A DNA stretch of 64,000 bases from Psilocybe azurescens (taxonomy: Eukaryota; Basidiomycota; Agaricomycetes; Agaricales; Agrocybaceae): the NCBI GenBank assembly GCA_023853785.1, contig JAJIRX010000030.1, positions 58,127 through 122,126 on the forward strand. The letters run 5' to 3'. Shown piece after piece: positions 10,824-24,100 of this stretch (position 1 is the first letter of the stretch; each line of letters opens with the position of its first letter). Under the pieces are notes generated by a model that was given only the letters and a program-made list of their open reading frames with translations, ran no database searches and was not told the DNA's origin. Position numbers and translations under genes: made by a program.

Positions 10824-13800
10824 AACACAGACTTCCAAATAGGTGAACTCTAGTTCACGCATTGTAAATTCACAAGGTCTCGGATCCACTATGTCTTGTA
10901 GACAAATATAATCTCACGACTCTCGGTTGACACGCACATCAGAAATCGACTTCGAACAATCCCAGGCGACGAGCCGAGTGACTCGCGCATCAGCAAGTTA
11001 TCAACCATTCCGCGAAGCTGAGCAATCGGGGAGCACTCTAGAACCGTATGGATCTACAGTGTATTCAAAGTTTGCTAAGTACTAACAATAGCTTCGGTCG
11101 TTTTTGTCAAATTCAGAGAGAGTTTTAATCCAATTCAAAGGTATTGCACCAGGCATGGGAACGGGACCACGTGTAATACATCAAATGTTAAACACCCTAA
11201 ATAACTTCTCGTGAAGACTTCCAGAGAATTGAATTTCGCTATGTTCAAATACGGGCCCCCGTTCGGCGGTGTTTCTTGGGAGGTTATAGTGGCACTGAAT
11301 TCTGCATTGGCCGTGCGACGAGATGCAATGCGGATAACATCTCTTGAAATACTACAAAAAAATAAGACACGAAGTATCCGCGGCGATAGTTTATTTATTT
11401 CAAGCGGGTACTACACGTATTATTTTCGACCTTTGCGTTATTGGCTCAGTAGGTATTAGTCCCTCAAATTCCTTGACTGGTTTGTTTAGAGGTTTGTAGT
11501 AACAACCAGGTTCAAATGTGTGGTGCTTTCGTGCAGTGTAACTTATGTTAGCTATAATTTAAGGTGATATGGGAAAAGCACCCGAACACGCGCTTTGGCC
11601 TGAGAATCTTTTAATGACATCTAAACTTGCGTGAGTATCGACGTAGGTATAAGAGTATTTGGAGTATAGCCCGAGTTGGGAACAAGGTCTTCACTAATCA
11701 GAATATTTTTTGATATTCGTACGAAGTATTCTCACAGATGGGAATGACATCTCTAACGCTATTGGAGTGTAATATTTTACTTGGGTAGGTAGGGAAAACT
11801 CACTTCCCTTGCACTTCTTCTAGAAGTGTCTGTACGTGACTTGGCAAATACGGGTTGAATGTGGCGGGAGAATGCAATTCTGACTCTGACATGCCATGTA
11901 CCTGGCATATGGATGGCCGCTCTTCTTTTTCCCAAACTGAGATGATCTCACGTACTGTAAAGAGCATTGCTCAGTACATCACGATCCGCAGCACCTGGGT
12001 TTCGGTGTTGGCCAGAATGTGCAGGTCACATGAGTTAGGTAATGAATATTAAGGCGCTTAGAGCTCAGACGTAAGCATGTCTCAGATCTGTACCTAGAGA
12101 TACAATGTCGAACAGAAACTATTACGACAATACTTTTTGACATCGGGACTTTATTAACTGAACATGTTCCGGACGCATTTAGTACGCAGCAAAGTCACAA
12201 ATAATCTTGTAATTAATGGTTTTAGATCCGTAATTTCTGTGAACTGCACTGGAAGCTACAACCCCGTTATAGTAACCGTATGCGAGCGAAAAATCACAAA
12301 TACCGACCTGTCCGCAAGAGTATCCTGAGATCATCGCATAGCACGGCCAATCGTACACTAAAACCCATACTTTTGCCTAAAACCGAGCTAACAAATCATC
12401 CCATACCCTGCTTGTATTTATGTAGGACCACGTCGCTTTCTTCATACGCAGCCAGACTGTCAAGCGCCCATATCTATAAATAATACGGAGAGTACAAATC
12501 TTCTGCAGTCGACGTAGAGAAGAAACCACAAAATGCATTACCAGGATATATGGACTTTTGAGCCTGTCACACACAGTGAAAATAGTTAGTACGAGACTCA
12601 TCGGATGGCCTAAGTTATGAGGATGATCTCTTGTCTACACGGCGTAGAATGGACATAAAGCACAATATATAATTTAAGAGGTGATTTTATATCCATGAAT
12701 AGTTAGGTATGAGACATGTCCGTTGTATTGAAATGACTCAAGCAGGTGCACTACTAGTATTGCCACTAACGTACAGATCTGAGCATAAACGGGATTGGAG
12801 TTAAGAGGGTCTCCCATGGATCGGTTAGCATTACCGAGGACTCGGACCTAGGATGGCCGCTCTTGATAAATTAAGTCGCCGGGTTTTCAGGCCCATCCAT
12901 CTAGAGTGGTGTAGGAGTATGGCCTGATATTCTGTTCTGTGGGAGAAGTATTCATCCTTCTACCACTAAAAACATAGGTGGGAAATTGATTACACTTATG
13001 TACTCTAGGCAATGGGATCACACCGCATCATAAATCAGTCTAGAAGAACTGGGAAGAAACGCCTATATTGGTCTACGGAATAGAGAATTGGTGCACACGA
13101 GCAATATCGGTGAATAGTAATACTATCTCTTCTTTTGTAGTTTGTGTCCGCATTTGACACTTCGACCAGCTCATTACTCGGGCACATTGTTGAGAATTGG
13201 CTTGCCAACACTAAACATCATACTCTGTACATATGGGAAGATAATCACATAGTCCTTGTTGAGGATTGAATTGGCAACAGGACTGCGTGTCTCAGTTAGC
13301 CAGTTGATATCCTCAGATGTGCCCCATGACTGCATTTTGGTGTTATTAACGAAATCGTCTACAAATAAGACTCGGGACTGCGTAAATAATCTATATCTAA
13401 ACATAACAATGTTGGGATAGCACGAAAATACTTAATGACTTAATGTCAAATTCGAATGTGAAGCTATGATTTTATCTGGAGGTTCTCCGTAGCATGGCTT
13501 TGTACCCCTTACATGTGCCTCTATCTGTTATCGTGCATTATAGTACAGAATATGGAGATACTGGCCCGACCCCAAAGACCGCTAGAGTGTCGCTAGCCGG
13601 TTACCATCTGGAAATGGGGTAAAACAACAATTCTCCATATACAATTTGGGTGACACCTCACGGTGCCACATGCGGTCGGTCTCTTGCGATGTCAGCGTTC
13701 TTGAAATTTACCAGTCAAATACTGCGACAATACGCAAAGCGAAGGAATGAGCGGGTAACGGCTTCTAATGTAGTTTGGGCCTATCATATATTCCAAGGTG

Positions 13801-16800
13801 TACATGCTTTTGCCTAATGTAAATCGGGCCTCGGTCCAGGACTCCAGATCAATAGTTCCTGAGTATTTATGGTCAGAAGCACTGCTGAAGTGGAGCATGT
13901 AGTTCAAGGATCACTCAACATCAGGAGCTGCTCGTCCACCATTTCTCACTACAGCATATTAGGGAAAAAGTGTTAACTTTATTGCAGAATATCTTGCAAT
14001 GGGCGCAATGTTCAAAAGACAATGAACCTATTGCAACTTCTTCCATAAATTAAATGCTATGTACCTGCTTCTGCTCAGATTGTATATTTGATGATCGGTA
14101 AGCACCAGTCTAAGAGCATCATAGTAGCGCTGATCATTAGCGTGTATTAAGTGATGGCACTTATCTTGATCAAGTTTCGGCAAGATCCAGAGTGAGAATT
14201 CTTGTGCCTAACAAAAACAAAACTGAATTGTGTCAGGGAGTCTTTCAATTCGCCGGGGACTAACATTTGAATGCAAGAGCCTCATGTCCGTTTGATGGGA
14301 CTAACAGCTAGTGTGAATGTTTGTGAGTTGAGATATTCTGGGACGGCAACGGCGCCGCAGTATGACGATGTGTGTTAGCGCACATTGAATTCATTTAGTC
14401 CGTACGGAGTCTGCGTAGTAAGTACACCTATTTGGTAAAGTTATGTCAGTACATAACCAGACGACCCAGTGGATAATCTCTCTGCAGCTGATGGTCAGCC
14501 TCTATGAGTAATCTACTAGCTACGTGGACCGCTCGGGTGGTGCCTATTCGTATTCAATTCGCTTTTGTGAAGGTTTAATAAGAAGACAACGCTGGACTGT
14601 GGACAGCACCCATGCGCTGGTGTCAACAAATGGGAGTTATCTGAATGAAATAACCTGATGGAGATGTCCCAAAGCTCTGCATAGGGTCCCAACATTTGAA
14701 CAAGCTGTAAAAAGACCGTTGAAATTACGGAAGAAGAGCTGCGGGAAGTGGCTGAGTAGATGCCTCTGTTAATCTATCAACAATGGTGACGGGATGCATC
14801 TGAGTCTTTTCCGGTTTGTGATTTATATTTGACCAAATATGTAACACTTTGGACCCAATAATCAGATATGAATGAACAATTTAACAACACTGGGATTCAT
14901 TTACCCAATATGAATGCATCCAAAACGCATACATTGCACAATTAGATCCACTTTACTTATAACTGCTTCATCTTCACTGGAATGTGAAGTAGTTACCAGA
15001 TTTTGGCTCATTACTGTGAGACAGAATTGAAGCTACGTTGTGGAGAGTCCAAAATGGCTCTCCGAAGATAACGCTATGGCAATTTATGACCTCCTGACCT
15101 TGATTTCTTGTGGAGGACTATCAGCTTCACAGCCAAATGACTATAAAATATATGCCGTATGTTCCCCTACTTGTCCTTCTATGGCAGGTGTGTGTTATTA
15201 TACGCGTCTGGTCACAGGATAGTACCTGTTAAAGCTACATCCTCCAGGCGAGGTCTTAGGTGACATGAGCGTAGACTGGTACCAGTATAGATATAGTGTA
15301 TCCGAGTTACCATTATGCAACGAAGAAGACCTAGATGGTGTATTTTATAAGACAAATATAAGAGCGTGGAGTCTAGTTATACGGTGATGTCGTCATTTCC
15401 CAGGGAAAGACCAAGCTCAAACGTTATCCCTTAGGTTATAACTGAACAGCGGAGAAAGCTCTCGACTCATATTCACTCGGCCGTAGATAAGTAATAAGTC
15501 AGATATATGACTTCAATCTTGTTTCTCGCGTAAGAATTATTCCTTTTACCCCTTATCTTTCAAGTAATTGTTTCTACGGGAATAGGGACCATAAGGTGTG
15601 TCTCGGTCAATAAATTATCGTATAGTCTCGCGCCCCACTTTCTAGCGTCAGTGAGTACCGAAAAAAATTCCAGAAACAAGGGTGTTAATTTATATGACCG
15701 TAAGTATCTTATGAGTGTACATATGTGATCGATAAAACTCTACCACAGCCCCGGGTAAAAAGCTCTGGGAAGTCAGGATAGGACACATAAAATTCTTACT
15801 ACCCCGAACACAAAACTTTGTTGCGCATGGCCTGCTCCTGCGACCATGCTCCCGAAAGTTAAGAACCAAATACAGGACTGAAAAAGATAAAATGCACCAA
15901 CTGAGGACCGTCGGAGCAAGAAGGTGGCCCAGTGAACAGTCCAGAGAGGCTGGATCAGTGGGGAGGGATCTTCACTGGGGACACCAGGGAACCAGAGGTA
16001 ACCAGAAGAGGCACTGGTGGTAGCATAGGAAACATAAATACGCTGTAACATCCGTCATGGGCTATAACCCGCTGGATGCAAAATTTAAATCAAACAAAAT
16101 AAAATAAAAATGAGTGTACATAAACGTCTGCTTTAAACGTTCAGAATTGGGTATATTGGTCCTTCCGTCTAAATATAGAATTGGTCGCTAACTTTATTCA
16201 TGATCCGATGCTCCGAGCGATGGGACAGTGAAATCAAAAAGGGTGTCTCTGTGTTTTCCTTTTAAAAGATTGTTCCAAAGAGAAGCACGAGAATGGAAGA
16301 CAGACAAAACAATCCGTACTCCACTTGGAATCTTGGGTATCAAAGTATTTGTGGTCTTGCTTAGAGGGCTTATCAGATACCTATTCCAAATTTGGTCGAT
16401 CAACACAAATGACTTGCCGACCGATACGGCAATGGGGAATGAGGTATAGGATATATGTATTGAAGGTTTGAGTTTATGATGCAAAGTATGTGAGAGCCAC
16501 ACTATTGTGTGATGTCTAGTCTGCAGATGCAGCGTGTCATTCAACTGGTTAACGTTTATGTTAATGTCTGAATCAGTCATTGTTCAATTTCACCGTCAAA
16601 AGCACTCGTGACGTCCAAGAATCCAGGAAAAATGCTATAAGTATCTATCGGTATTACCGACGAGCTTCATTTCAGTTTATGTGGGAACGGCAGAAGTTCA
16701 GAACTATGAGGTGTTTTGAAAGCGGCGTATGTCAACGGCGCCTATTTCTGGCTAAACACGAGACACGGCAAACCCCGAAGTTTGTTAACTTTTATCGCTG

Positions 16801-19237
16801 AACTTTGAAAGGTTGTTTGAACGCCGGGGAGATATATATCGATTTAAACATTGTCACGCGAAATTTCTACCGGTTCATGACCTGATAGGGTTATCCATCA
16901 GATTAACCTTGTACGAGATATCACACATATGGATAGTTGTAAATGAAAATGCATGCGGTCCACTGGCTGGCAACGAACTGGAACACTCTTGGATGGGTCT
17001 TTATGTGACTTATGTTTAGTATATGAAGCAATCTATTCAATATTCCCACAAGGCAGATCCCTTCATGCGTCAAAGTATCCTATATCGTTGAGTGCTGACA
17101 GTTTACCTGGAATAACCTGGAATGAATATTAAAAGCTAAATTGGTTTCATATGATGAAAGCATGAATGTATCACTGTACGATTACTGGACGATTTATAGG
17201 ATGAAAACTTAGAATGCTTATAGCACTATGATTCCCTCTCTCATATATGCGATGGTCGCCTCTCATCCAAATCGTATCGAGACGGAATGTGTTCATTCAC
17301 AGGTAAGATTACTCTTTGAAATGCATGACAAATAGCTAACGACAGAAGTATAATACGAGCACACACTCTTTGTCCTTCAGGTCCTCTTATCACGGAATAC
17401 ATGAAGTGCGTATTGAAGACCGTTCACTCTTTCTTACGTCATGATATGAGTGAAATCCGATTTGATAACTAGCTCGCGCCATCACCGCCTAATTTGTTAC
17501 AGCAAAACCCCAGAACCTGCCTTTGATTATGATGATGAACCCTAAACAACATGAGTGCCCTGGTTCTTTCGAGATCCGCAGTGCTTCCAAGATGCATTCT
17601 TCTAGTGGATCGAATGTAGATAGTAAGACCTTCTCAGGGAATATGATGACCACAGCGTCGTGCGAATCGAATATGACAATCATAGCCGTTCTACTCGATA
17701 CATAACTAAAGTACATTGCCGTCATGTATTTTACGAATCGGACTCTCCAATGGTCCTGAGCTACTATCTCTGTATTAGAGATGTAATTTCTTGTGATAGC
17801 CTGGCTGCGTAGGGACATATGACAGCAGCAAGGTGTTTAGCTACATTGGGGTCCAGAGTACAGACAGGAAGTATCGGGCCGCCGGTCCTATTTGATCCGA
17901 AGCGCTAACTATGATACACAGGATACCCGACCACGCCGACGACTTTCAGATTCACAGTACCGCAATGACACCGTTGTAACTGCACACAAGGGAAAATGTG
18001 GTATTTTTTGGGCAGGGATTACCCGGGAATATTGCACCTTGAAGATAAGCCATGTCATTTAGGCCTCATTGTTGTGTGCTCGCATTCTTCTTCAAGTTTC
18101 CTCACTTAGGTGTCATCACCACACCATGAGGAAATATCAGAGAGGAAGATAGACTCGGTCGGAACCGCAGGGTGTTCGATGACATCCCTTAAGGCGATGC
18201 ATTCAAAAGTTTCCAATGACCCACAACTTCCATTTTCCCCGTCAAAGAACCGAGAGGCAAGTAAGCCAAGCGTCCAAACCGTTAAGTCCGCAATAAGCGT
18301 GTCTAAGGGACGTCTGAACCCATGACACAAAGACGTCTACCGTTTTGGCAATGAAATAATACAGCTAGCTTCCAAGGGCGATCTCAAGGCCATTTATACT
18401 CGAAGATCATACGCACTCTCACGAGATTATAATACGACTCGTAGTGAAAGAACGGGAAGAGCGATTTCTATCAAGGGCTCTACATTCAGAGCGCAAACAC
18501 AGTTGTACCGAGTAATCACACGAGAGTTCAAATTGCTGGGCAATTACCAACCCCGGTTCCGGGAACAGAGGGGCGAACATCCAACTGCCAACGCGGAGAC
18601 ATTTACAATTGTAGAATGGAATATCCCAAACCAAAGCGAATGCCCCATCGCATCCAGAAACGGTACAACTTAAAGCATCATGCCCTTGCTTCGAGAAGCC
18701 TTGGTAAATTTTTTGAAAACCGAGGCTCAAAGCCCTTGTTTTCGCCGTCTGTTACTGACTTCTGGAAAGTCCGAGATGGACCACGCCCAAAGCTAAATGC
18801 CTGGATGTTTCGCAAACCAGGGGCCATCAATGCATGCGTCCGAGATGAGGTCGATAGTCGAGAAAGCTGTGGGAAATCCACTTTGAGGGTGATAAATTTG
18901 AACGCCGTGAACAGGAACTCGAAGCATGAGTTAGACTTGGAAGATCACCATACGTGGCACGGTGGCGGCCTGCGTGTGAAGAGGGGAATAAGGGGTTATG
19001 GGTTTTTATAATAAAGCGGATAGAAAACATTCAATTAGGCGAATATTTTGCGGATTTCGAAACTAGAGTCAAATTTATGTAGAGGGCCATAGGTCGCTAC
19101 GGATTGTGTCGTATGGTGAGTGAATTTCATTTAGATTTGCTGGCGAATAGATTTCTGGGTCAAGGTCGATTGAAAACCTGCCACGATAATCAAATGAGAT
19201 GTTGTATCTCAAGTGCATTATAATGAAGCCCATCTCG
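10824..19237. other. 8.4-kb intergenic stretch; no supported gene
   Basis: I read both strands and found no family motif and no set of short frames that joins in phase. The longest frames (16194-16580, 17489-17818 and 18419-18730 minus; 18616-19011 plus) overlap frames on the other strand and have no neighbours. Codons are unbiased, CpG is present and there are no long direct or inverted repeats until 19.2 kb. It may be old decayed sequence. Confidence 0.4.
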
Positions 19238-20610
19238 ACATCTGTTGTCGCCTTTCAGCGAGGTTCATCAGTGTCGGCGTTCGAGGGTCGGGGTCGGCAA
19301 ACGGACTCTAACTAACGTAGCAAATGACGTTTTCTAGCAAATGGTGTTTTTTTGTCCCACTCCTGACCTTACATTAGGCGCTAAATTTAACATTCGCCCC
19401 TTACCGTCTGCACGGTCTACTGGATTCTGCTGGCTATCTAGTTTATGGAAATTGGATGTCACGTTCTGTGAAGCCTCGTCGACGCTGTATCCATCGGAGG
19501 GAGAAATTTCAAGCATTAAACGACGCCGTGTCAACCGCTTCTTTTAATCAATCCCGTGGAAAATGAATGGTAAGGTTCTCGATGAACGATGAAGCCGTAT
19601 TACATTGAGTACTCTTCTAATTCTCTCGGGTTTTGTCGCTTTTCTGCGAGGCTCATCAATCGACGCTCCAGGGTCGGTAATTGGACTCAACTATCATCAT
19701 AAATGACGTTTCCCTAAGCCAAGGATGTTTCTTTTGTCACACCCCTGACTCGACACTAAAACTAAATTTAACATTCGATGATCTGTACGGTCTACGGTCT
19801 ATCGGGTCAGTTGAATGTCATGCAGTTTTAAACGGCGCCGTATCAACCGTCTCTTGGAGCTCAGAACTGAGTATGTAGATTTACAACTGTATGCAAAAAC
19901 TTAAGAACCTTTCAAATTTCCAGAGCACGCGCTTATGTTTGTGTAAATATCCGTTATTGGTATCTGGTAGGTCACGCGCATGCCTCATGTCGGATGCCCT
20001 CTTTCGGTGGTGCGTCGGGACTCGGGAGCTTGGGGCGGTTGACGGGAGGACCTCGGGCAATAGCATAAGAGGCTTAATCCCACTAAAAGCTCCGAATCCG
20101 GACCAAAATCGTCGAGAAACATCCTTTTCAATGCGCATTGCTCTGAAATGTTCAAATCTGAGGTCAGTGAGCGTGAGAACATATTTTTGTCCGGACAAAA
20201 CACCCATTTTCGGGATTAGGCCTCTCCTACTATTGGTTCTGCTACTAGTCTGCATTAGCTCCACAACCTGAGTCATTAATGTTTGGAGCGGTTGAGACTT
20301 CTCGTGATCATAATGGTACGTTCGAGCCACCAAAAGCGGTGCAGCTGTAATACATAGTATACGAAATGAAATCGCCGCGAAATGAGAGTGCCTCGAGAAT
20401 GAACATATTAAACAAATATTAAATGAAGTTTCTTTAATTCCACGCGACTACAGAGTATACTGAACACTAAGTTAATATTCTCCCCCTTATGCTAATGTAC
20501 GGTCTGCTCTTGGCATGGCTAATTGATTACCTGGAAAATGAACGGCGAGGGTTCGCGGCAAAACGATGATGCCGTATCATATTAAGTACTCTTCTAAATT
20601 TCTCACTGAA
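19238..20610 (+). repeat. diverged direct repeats (about 0.4-kb unit)
   Basis: The block at about 19240-19630 recurs, diverged, at about 19640-19870. Shared landmarks are 'tcatca' then 'cgagggtcgg' or 'ccagggtcgg', 'aaatgacgttt', 'ctaaatttaacattcg', 'gtctac' and 'cgccgt(g/a)tcaaccg'. The tail of the unit ('ggaaaatgaa', 'gatgaagccgta', 'gtactcttctaa') recurs a third time at about 20540-20605. I recognise no coding potential or transposon end. The insertion at 19881-20333 between the second unit and the third fragment holds overlapping frames on both strands. Confidence 0.65.
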
Positions 20611-21101
20611 GCTAGACTAGCCAATACCACTGCGTACCATTCATAGTCTGAGGGAGCATGAGGCGTTGGCAAACGTGCAGGACGTCAATCCTTTCGTTCT
20701 AAAAATCCAGAACTCAACAGATTCCTCATTTTCTGATGAAAATGTAGTGCAACCATAAATAAATAATACAAAAGATGATAAAAGTAGACCAAACAGGTCG
20801 ATGCGAAATGAGAGTATGAGAGTATATAGTATGTACAATGTTGAAGAAAGGAAGGAAGGCAGTTGAATGACTTATACGTGCGTGTATATATCGTGACTAG
20901 AGTGTGTATGTACTATGTAGCAGAGAGAAGAGGAAAAGAGAAAAAAAAATACAACAGATAACATCTACCCTTCTACGCGTGCACACGTATACGTGCAACC
21001 AAAAGAAAAAGCTATAAAATACAAACGAAGCAACCCCCGATACCCATAGATCTCCCGCCACCCCTATTAAAATTAAACTCACAACACTCTCTACAACTTA
21101 C
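20611..21101. other. 3' flank of the hydrolase gene, no separate gene
   Basis: AT-rich sequence with purine-rich runs (an A9 tract at 20939-20950) immediately downstream of the stop codon at 21102-21104 of the minus-strand gene. It probably contains the 3' untranslated region and polyadenylation site. No other feature was seen. Confidence 0.4.
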
Positions 21102-24100
21102 TCACGCTCCCACCACCCCCAACACAAGCGACCCCGCGCCCAAGCGCTGTATCGGCTGCAGCTTCCGCTTCAAGTCCCGCAGGATGGAGGTCTTGGGGTG
21201 CCACTCCCGGAAGGCGTCGCGCAAGTCCGCGATCTCGCGCGAAAAGAAGTGCGCGACGCGCTCGTCGGCGATGATGTCGCGCAGGGACCATGGGATCTGC
21301 GAGGAGGCAGAGAGCGAACAAATCAGCTCTATGAACTCACCAAAATAAATCAATTAATTCGCACCTCATAGTCATTTTGCTCATGCGCCGCATTGAATGG
21401 CTCAACACTAAATGCTCCCGTTCCATCGTCACCCGCCCGCCCCTCATCCGCCAAAAACAGATAATCCACCGCCATCCGGTACGTGCCCTCCTCCTCGTAC
21501 GCCGTCGAGTGCCCGACGCCGCTGAGGCTCCCGGCGGTCGCCTCGGAGAGGTGCGCGAGGAGCCCCGCGTCAGAGAGGCCTGCGTTGCGGATCCGCAGGA
21601 GGAGGACGAGCAGCGCGGAGAGGAAGTCGGAGGAGCTGGTGGGGGCGATGTGAGGACGAGGATGCAAGACGAAACGAAGTGAAATGCAATGAAACGCAAA
21701 GCAGAGGAGAAAACGAAAAGGAGAGAGAAGAAAGGATCAAGATCAGCGTCTTGCCAGAGAGAAAAAGAAACAGAAACGCACTGATACGCATCGCCATCGA
21801 TGTACAGCGCGCGCAATATGAGCGGGTGCGACGCCGCGGTGAAGAGGCCTGAGTAGAGCGGCACGACCTGGTCGTTCAGGGACGCGATGTACAGGATCTT
21901 GGTCTGCAATGCAATGATGATATGGATATGGATGAGGATAAGGATGAAGATGGGGAGCAGGAAGAGAAGGGACGCACACCGTGGTCCAACACACTCTGCA
22001 GCGCGCTGACGTACGCCTTCGACACCGCACTCTCCGTATTCTACACGCACAACGATTAGTTTTGTTAAAAATCCGGTAACATGGGCGATCACGAAGAATG
22101 CGTACCTGGAACTCGAACAACTCCCGTGCAGCCGTCGACTCGAAGTACTACAAAAATCATTATTAAAAATTTTCTTTCATCAAAAGAAAAAGAAGGAAGC
22201 AGCGCACCTGCAAATACGGCCCCACGAGCGTGCTCGAGCTCAAATACCTCAGCGGGCCGAGATGGATCCCGCACAGCGCGAGAAGACATACTCTCTGCAC
22301 TTTCCTCTTCTTCTTATTCATGCTTTTCGTCGTATTACCACCTGGAGCGCCAGCGCCAGCGCCCACCGCTCCGATCCCCGGCATACCCGCTCCCTCTCTT
22401 TCTCCCTCCTCTTTTCTTTGCCCTCGTTCTCACCCTCGCCGGCGGAAGTAACCGAATCGACATTCGCCCCGCTAACCAGGTGCCCGTCCCTGTACATCCG
22501 CGCGAGCAGATGCGCGGACACGACGCTGCCCTGCGAGTGCGTCGCGACGAGCACCGCGTCCGCGGCGTGCACGTCGGCGAGCCAGGACGGCGAGGCGAGG
22601 AGCGTTGCGTAGAGTCTGCGGCGTGCGGACGCGGTATGGGTCGTGGGTTTAGGTCGTGGGTTGTGGGTTGTGGGTTGTGGGTTTGTGAGGTGTATGTGTT
22701 TTTTGTGAGGTGGTGCGGTGCGGTGCGGTGCGGTTAGTTGATTTGATTTGATTTGATTTGATTTTGTGTTTCGTTTGGTAGATTTGCAGCAGCAGCAATA
22801 GTAATAGGGACAAGAACAATAAAAAGAAAAGAACAGTCAGCTCAAATTCAAGTACACCCAAATCCCACACCCCAAAGAACGAAGAAAAATGCACGCACCT
22901 ATCAACCCGCCTCTCAATGACGCCCTCGCCCTCGAGCGGGATCTGCGTGACTTTATCGAACTTGACCCCGTGCGCCGCCTCGAAGGCGCGCAGGGCCTGC
23001 GCGGACATGTGTGCGAATTTCGCAGAGGTGCCTGTGGGCTGTGGGGCGAGAACGTGATTAGTTTGGGTTTGAATTGTCGTAAACACGAAGTAGGACGTTG
23101 AATGAGGGAAAGAACGAAAGAAAGAAACGCACCTCGCCGAGCACGGTGCGTATCATCGCGCCTGCAAACACAACATAAAATAAACCCAAACTCAAGCAAA
23201 AGCAGAACAAAATAGAACGCACCAGGAAACCACCCGTGCACGCCGATCACGACGACGCGCTTGCAGCCGCGCAGCACGTCCTTCATCCCCTCGTCATTGA
23301 ATGGTGAGGACCCAGATGCGGATGGGTCGGTGTCGTTGATCCTGTCGACGGCTGGGATGTTGGGGTCTTCGGACCTGGACCTGGACCGCGACCTCGAACG
23401 CGACCGCGATGTTGAGTTCGAGCGCAATGGTTTCGATATCGAACTGGATGTCGAAAGGGAATGAGACGGAGAGCCAGAAGCGGACCCGCCCCCGACATCC
23501 CACCCTGCGTCCTCGTACACTTTCCACGCCTTCGGGAGGGCCATCCCGAACCCGCGCATGCGCGCCCTGCGATAGCGCACCAGCGTGGCCTCGGACGCGG
23601 ACATTGTCTCCTTGTTCTCGTTCTCGGCCTCCTCGTTGTCGATGCTGTCCGTGTCCTCTGGAGCGTGCGCATCCTTGGCATCTTCATCCGCCGAGGACGA
23701 GGAGCGCAATTCTCGAGGACCTTTCGCGCGCTGCTTGCCCTTCCCAGCACCGCCGCCCAACAGAGACGGCACGACCACCTGACTCGAACTCGAACTCGCA
23801 TCCCGCGCGAACAACACCCCCGAGACGAACTTCATCGTCTTCCCGAACAGCTTGCCCACGCCCTGCTCTTCCTCCTCCTTCTCTTTGCCCTCACCATCCT
23901 TCTCCTTTTCCTTCTCTCCGTGTTGTGGTTGCGATGAACGCGGGCGCGGAGGGAGGATATTCCTCGGCGGCGCGTGGAACGTGTCTGCCCACGTCGGAAG
24001 CACAAGGTTCGGCGGCGGCGGTGGTGGTGCGACGGACCCTGCAGTCGACGACGCGACCTTCGAACTGGTGGAGGACGGCGCGGGCGATGCACTGCGTTTA

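Noticed and set aside
16194..16580. Minus-strand frame vaguely like a cytochrome P450 segment (PLSKTT..IPSGVRIVLSVF)
   Set aside because: No heme-binding cysteine motif, no ExxR and no in-phase neighbours could be found nearby, so the likeness is probably chance.
19881..20333. 150-codon minus-strand frame
   Set aside because: A 126-codon frame overlaps it on the other strand, no family is recognisable and it sits between diverged repeats; not supported as a gene.
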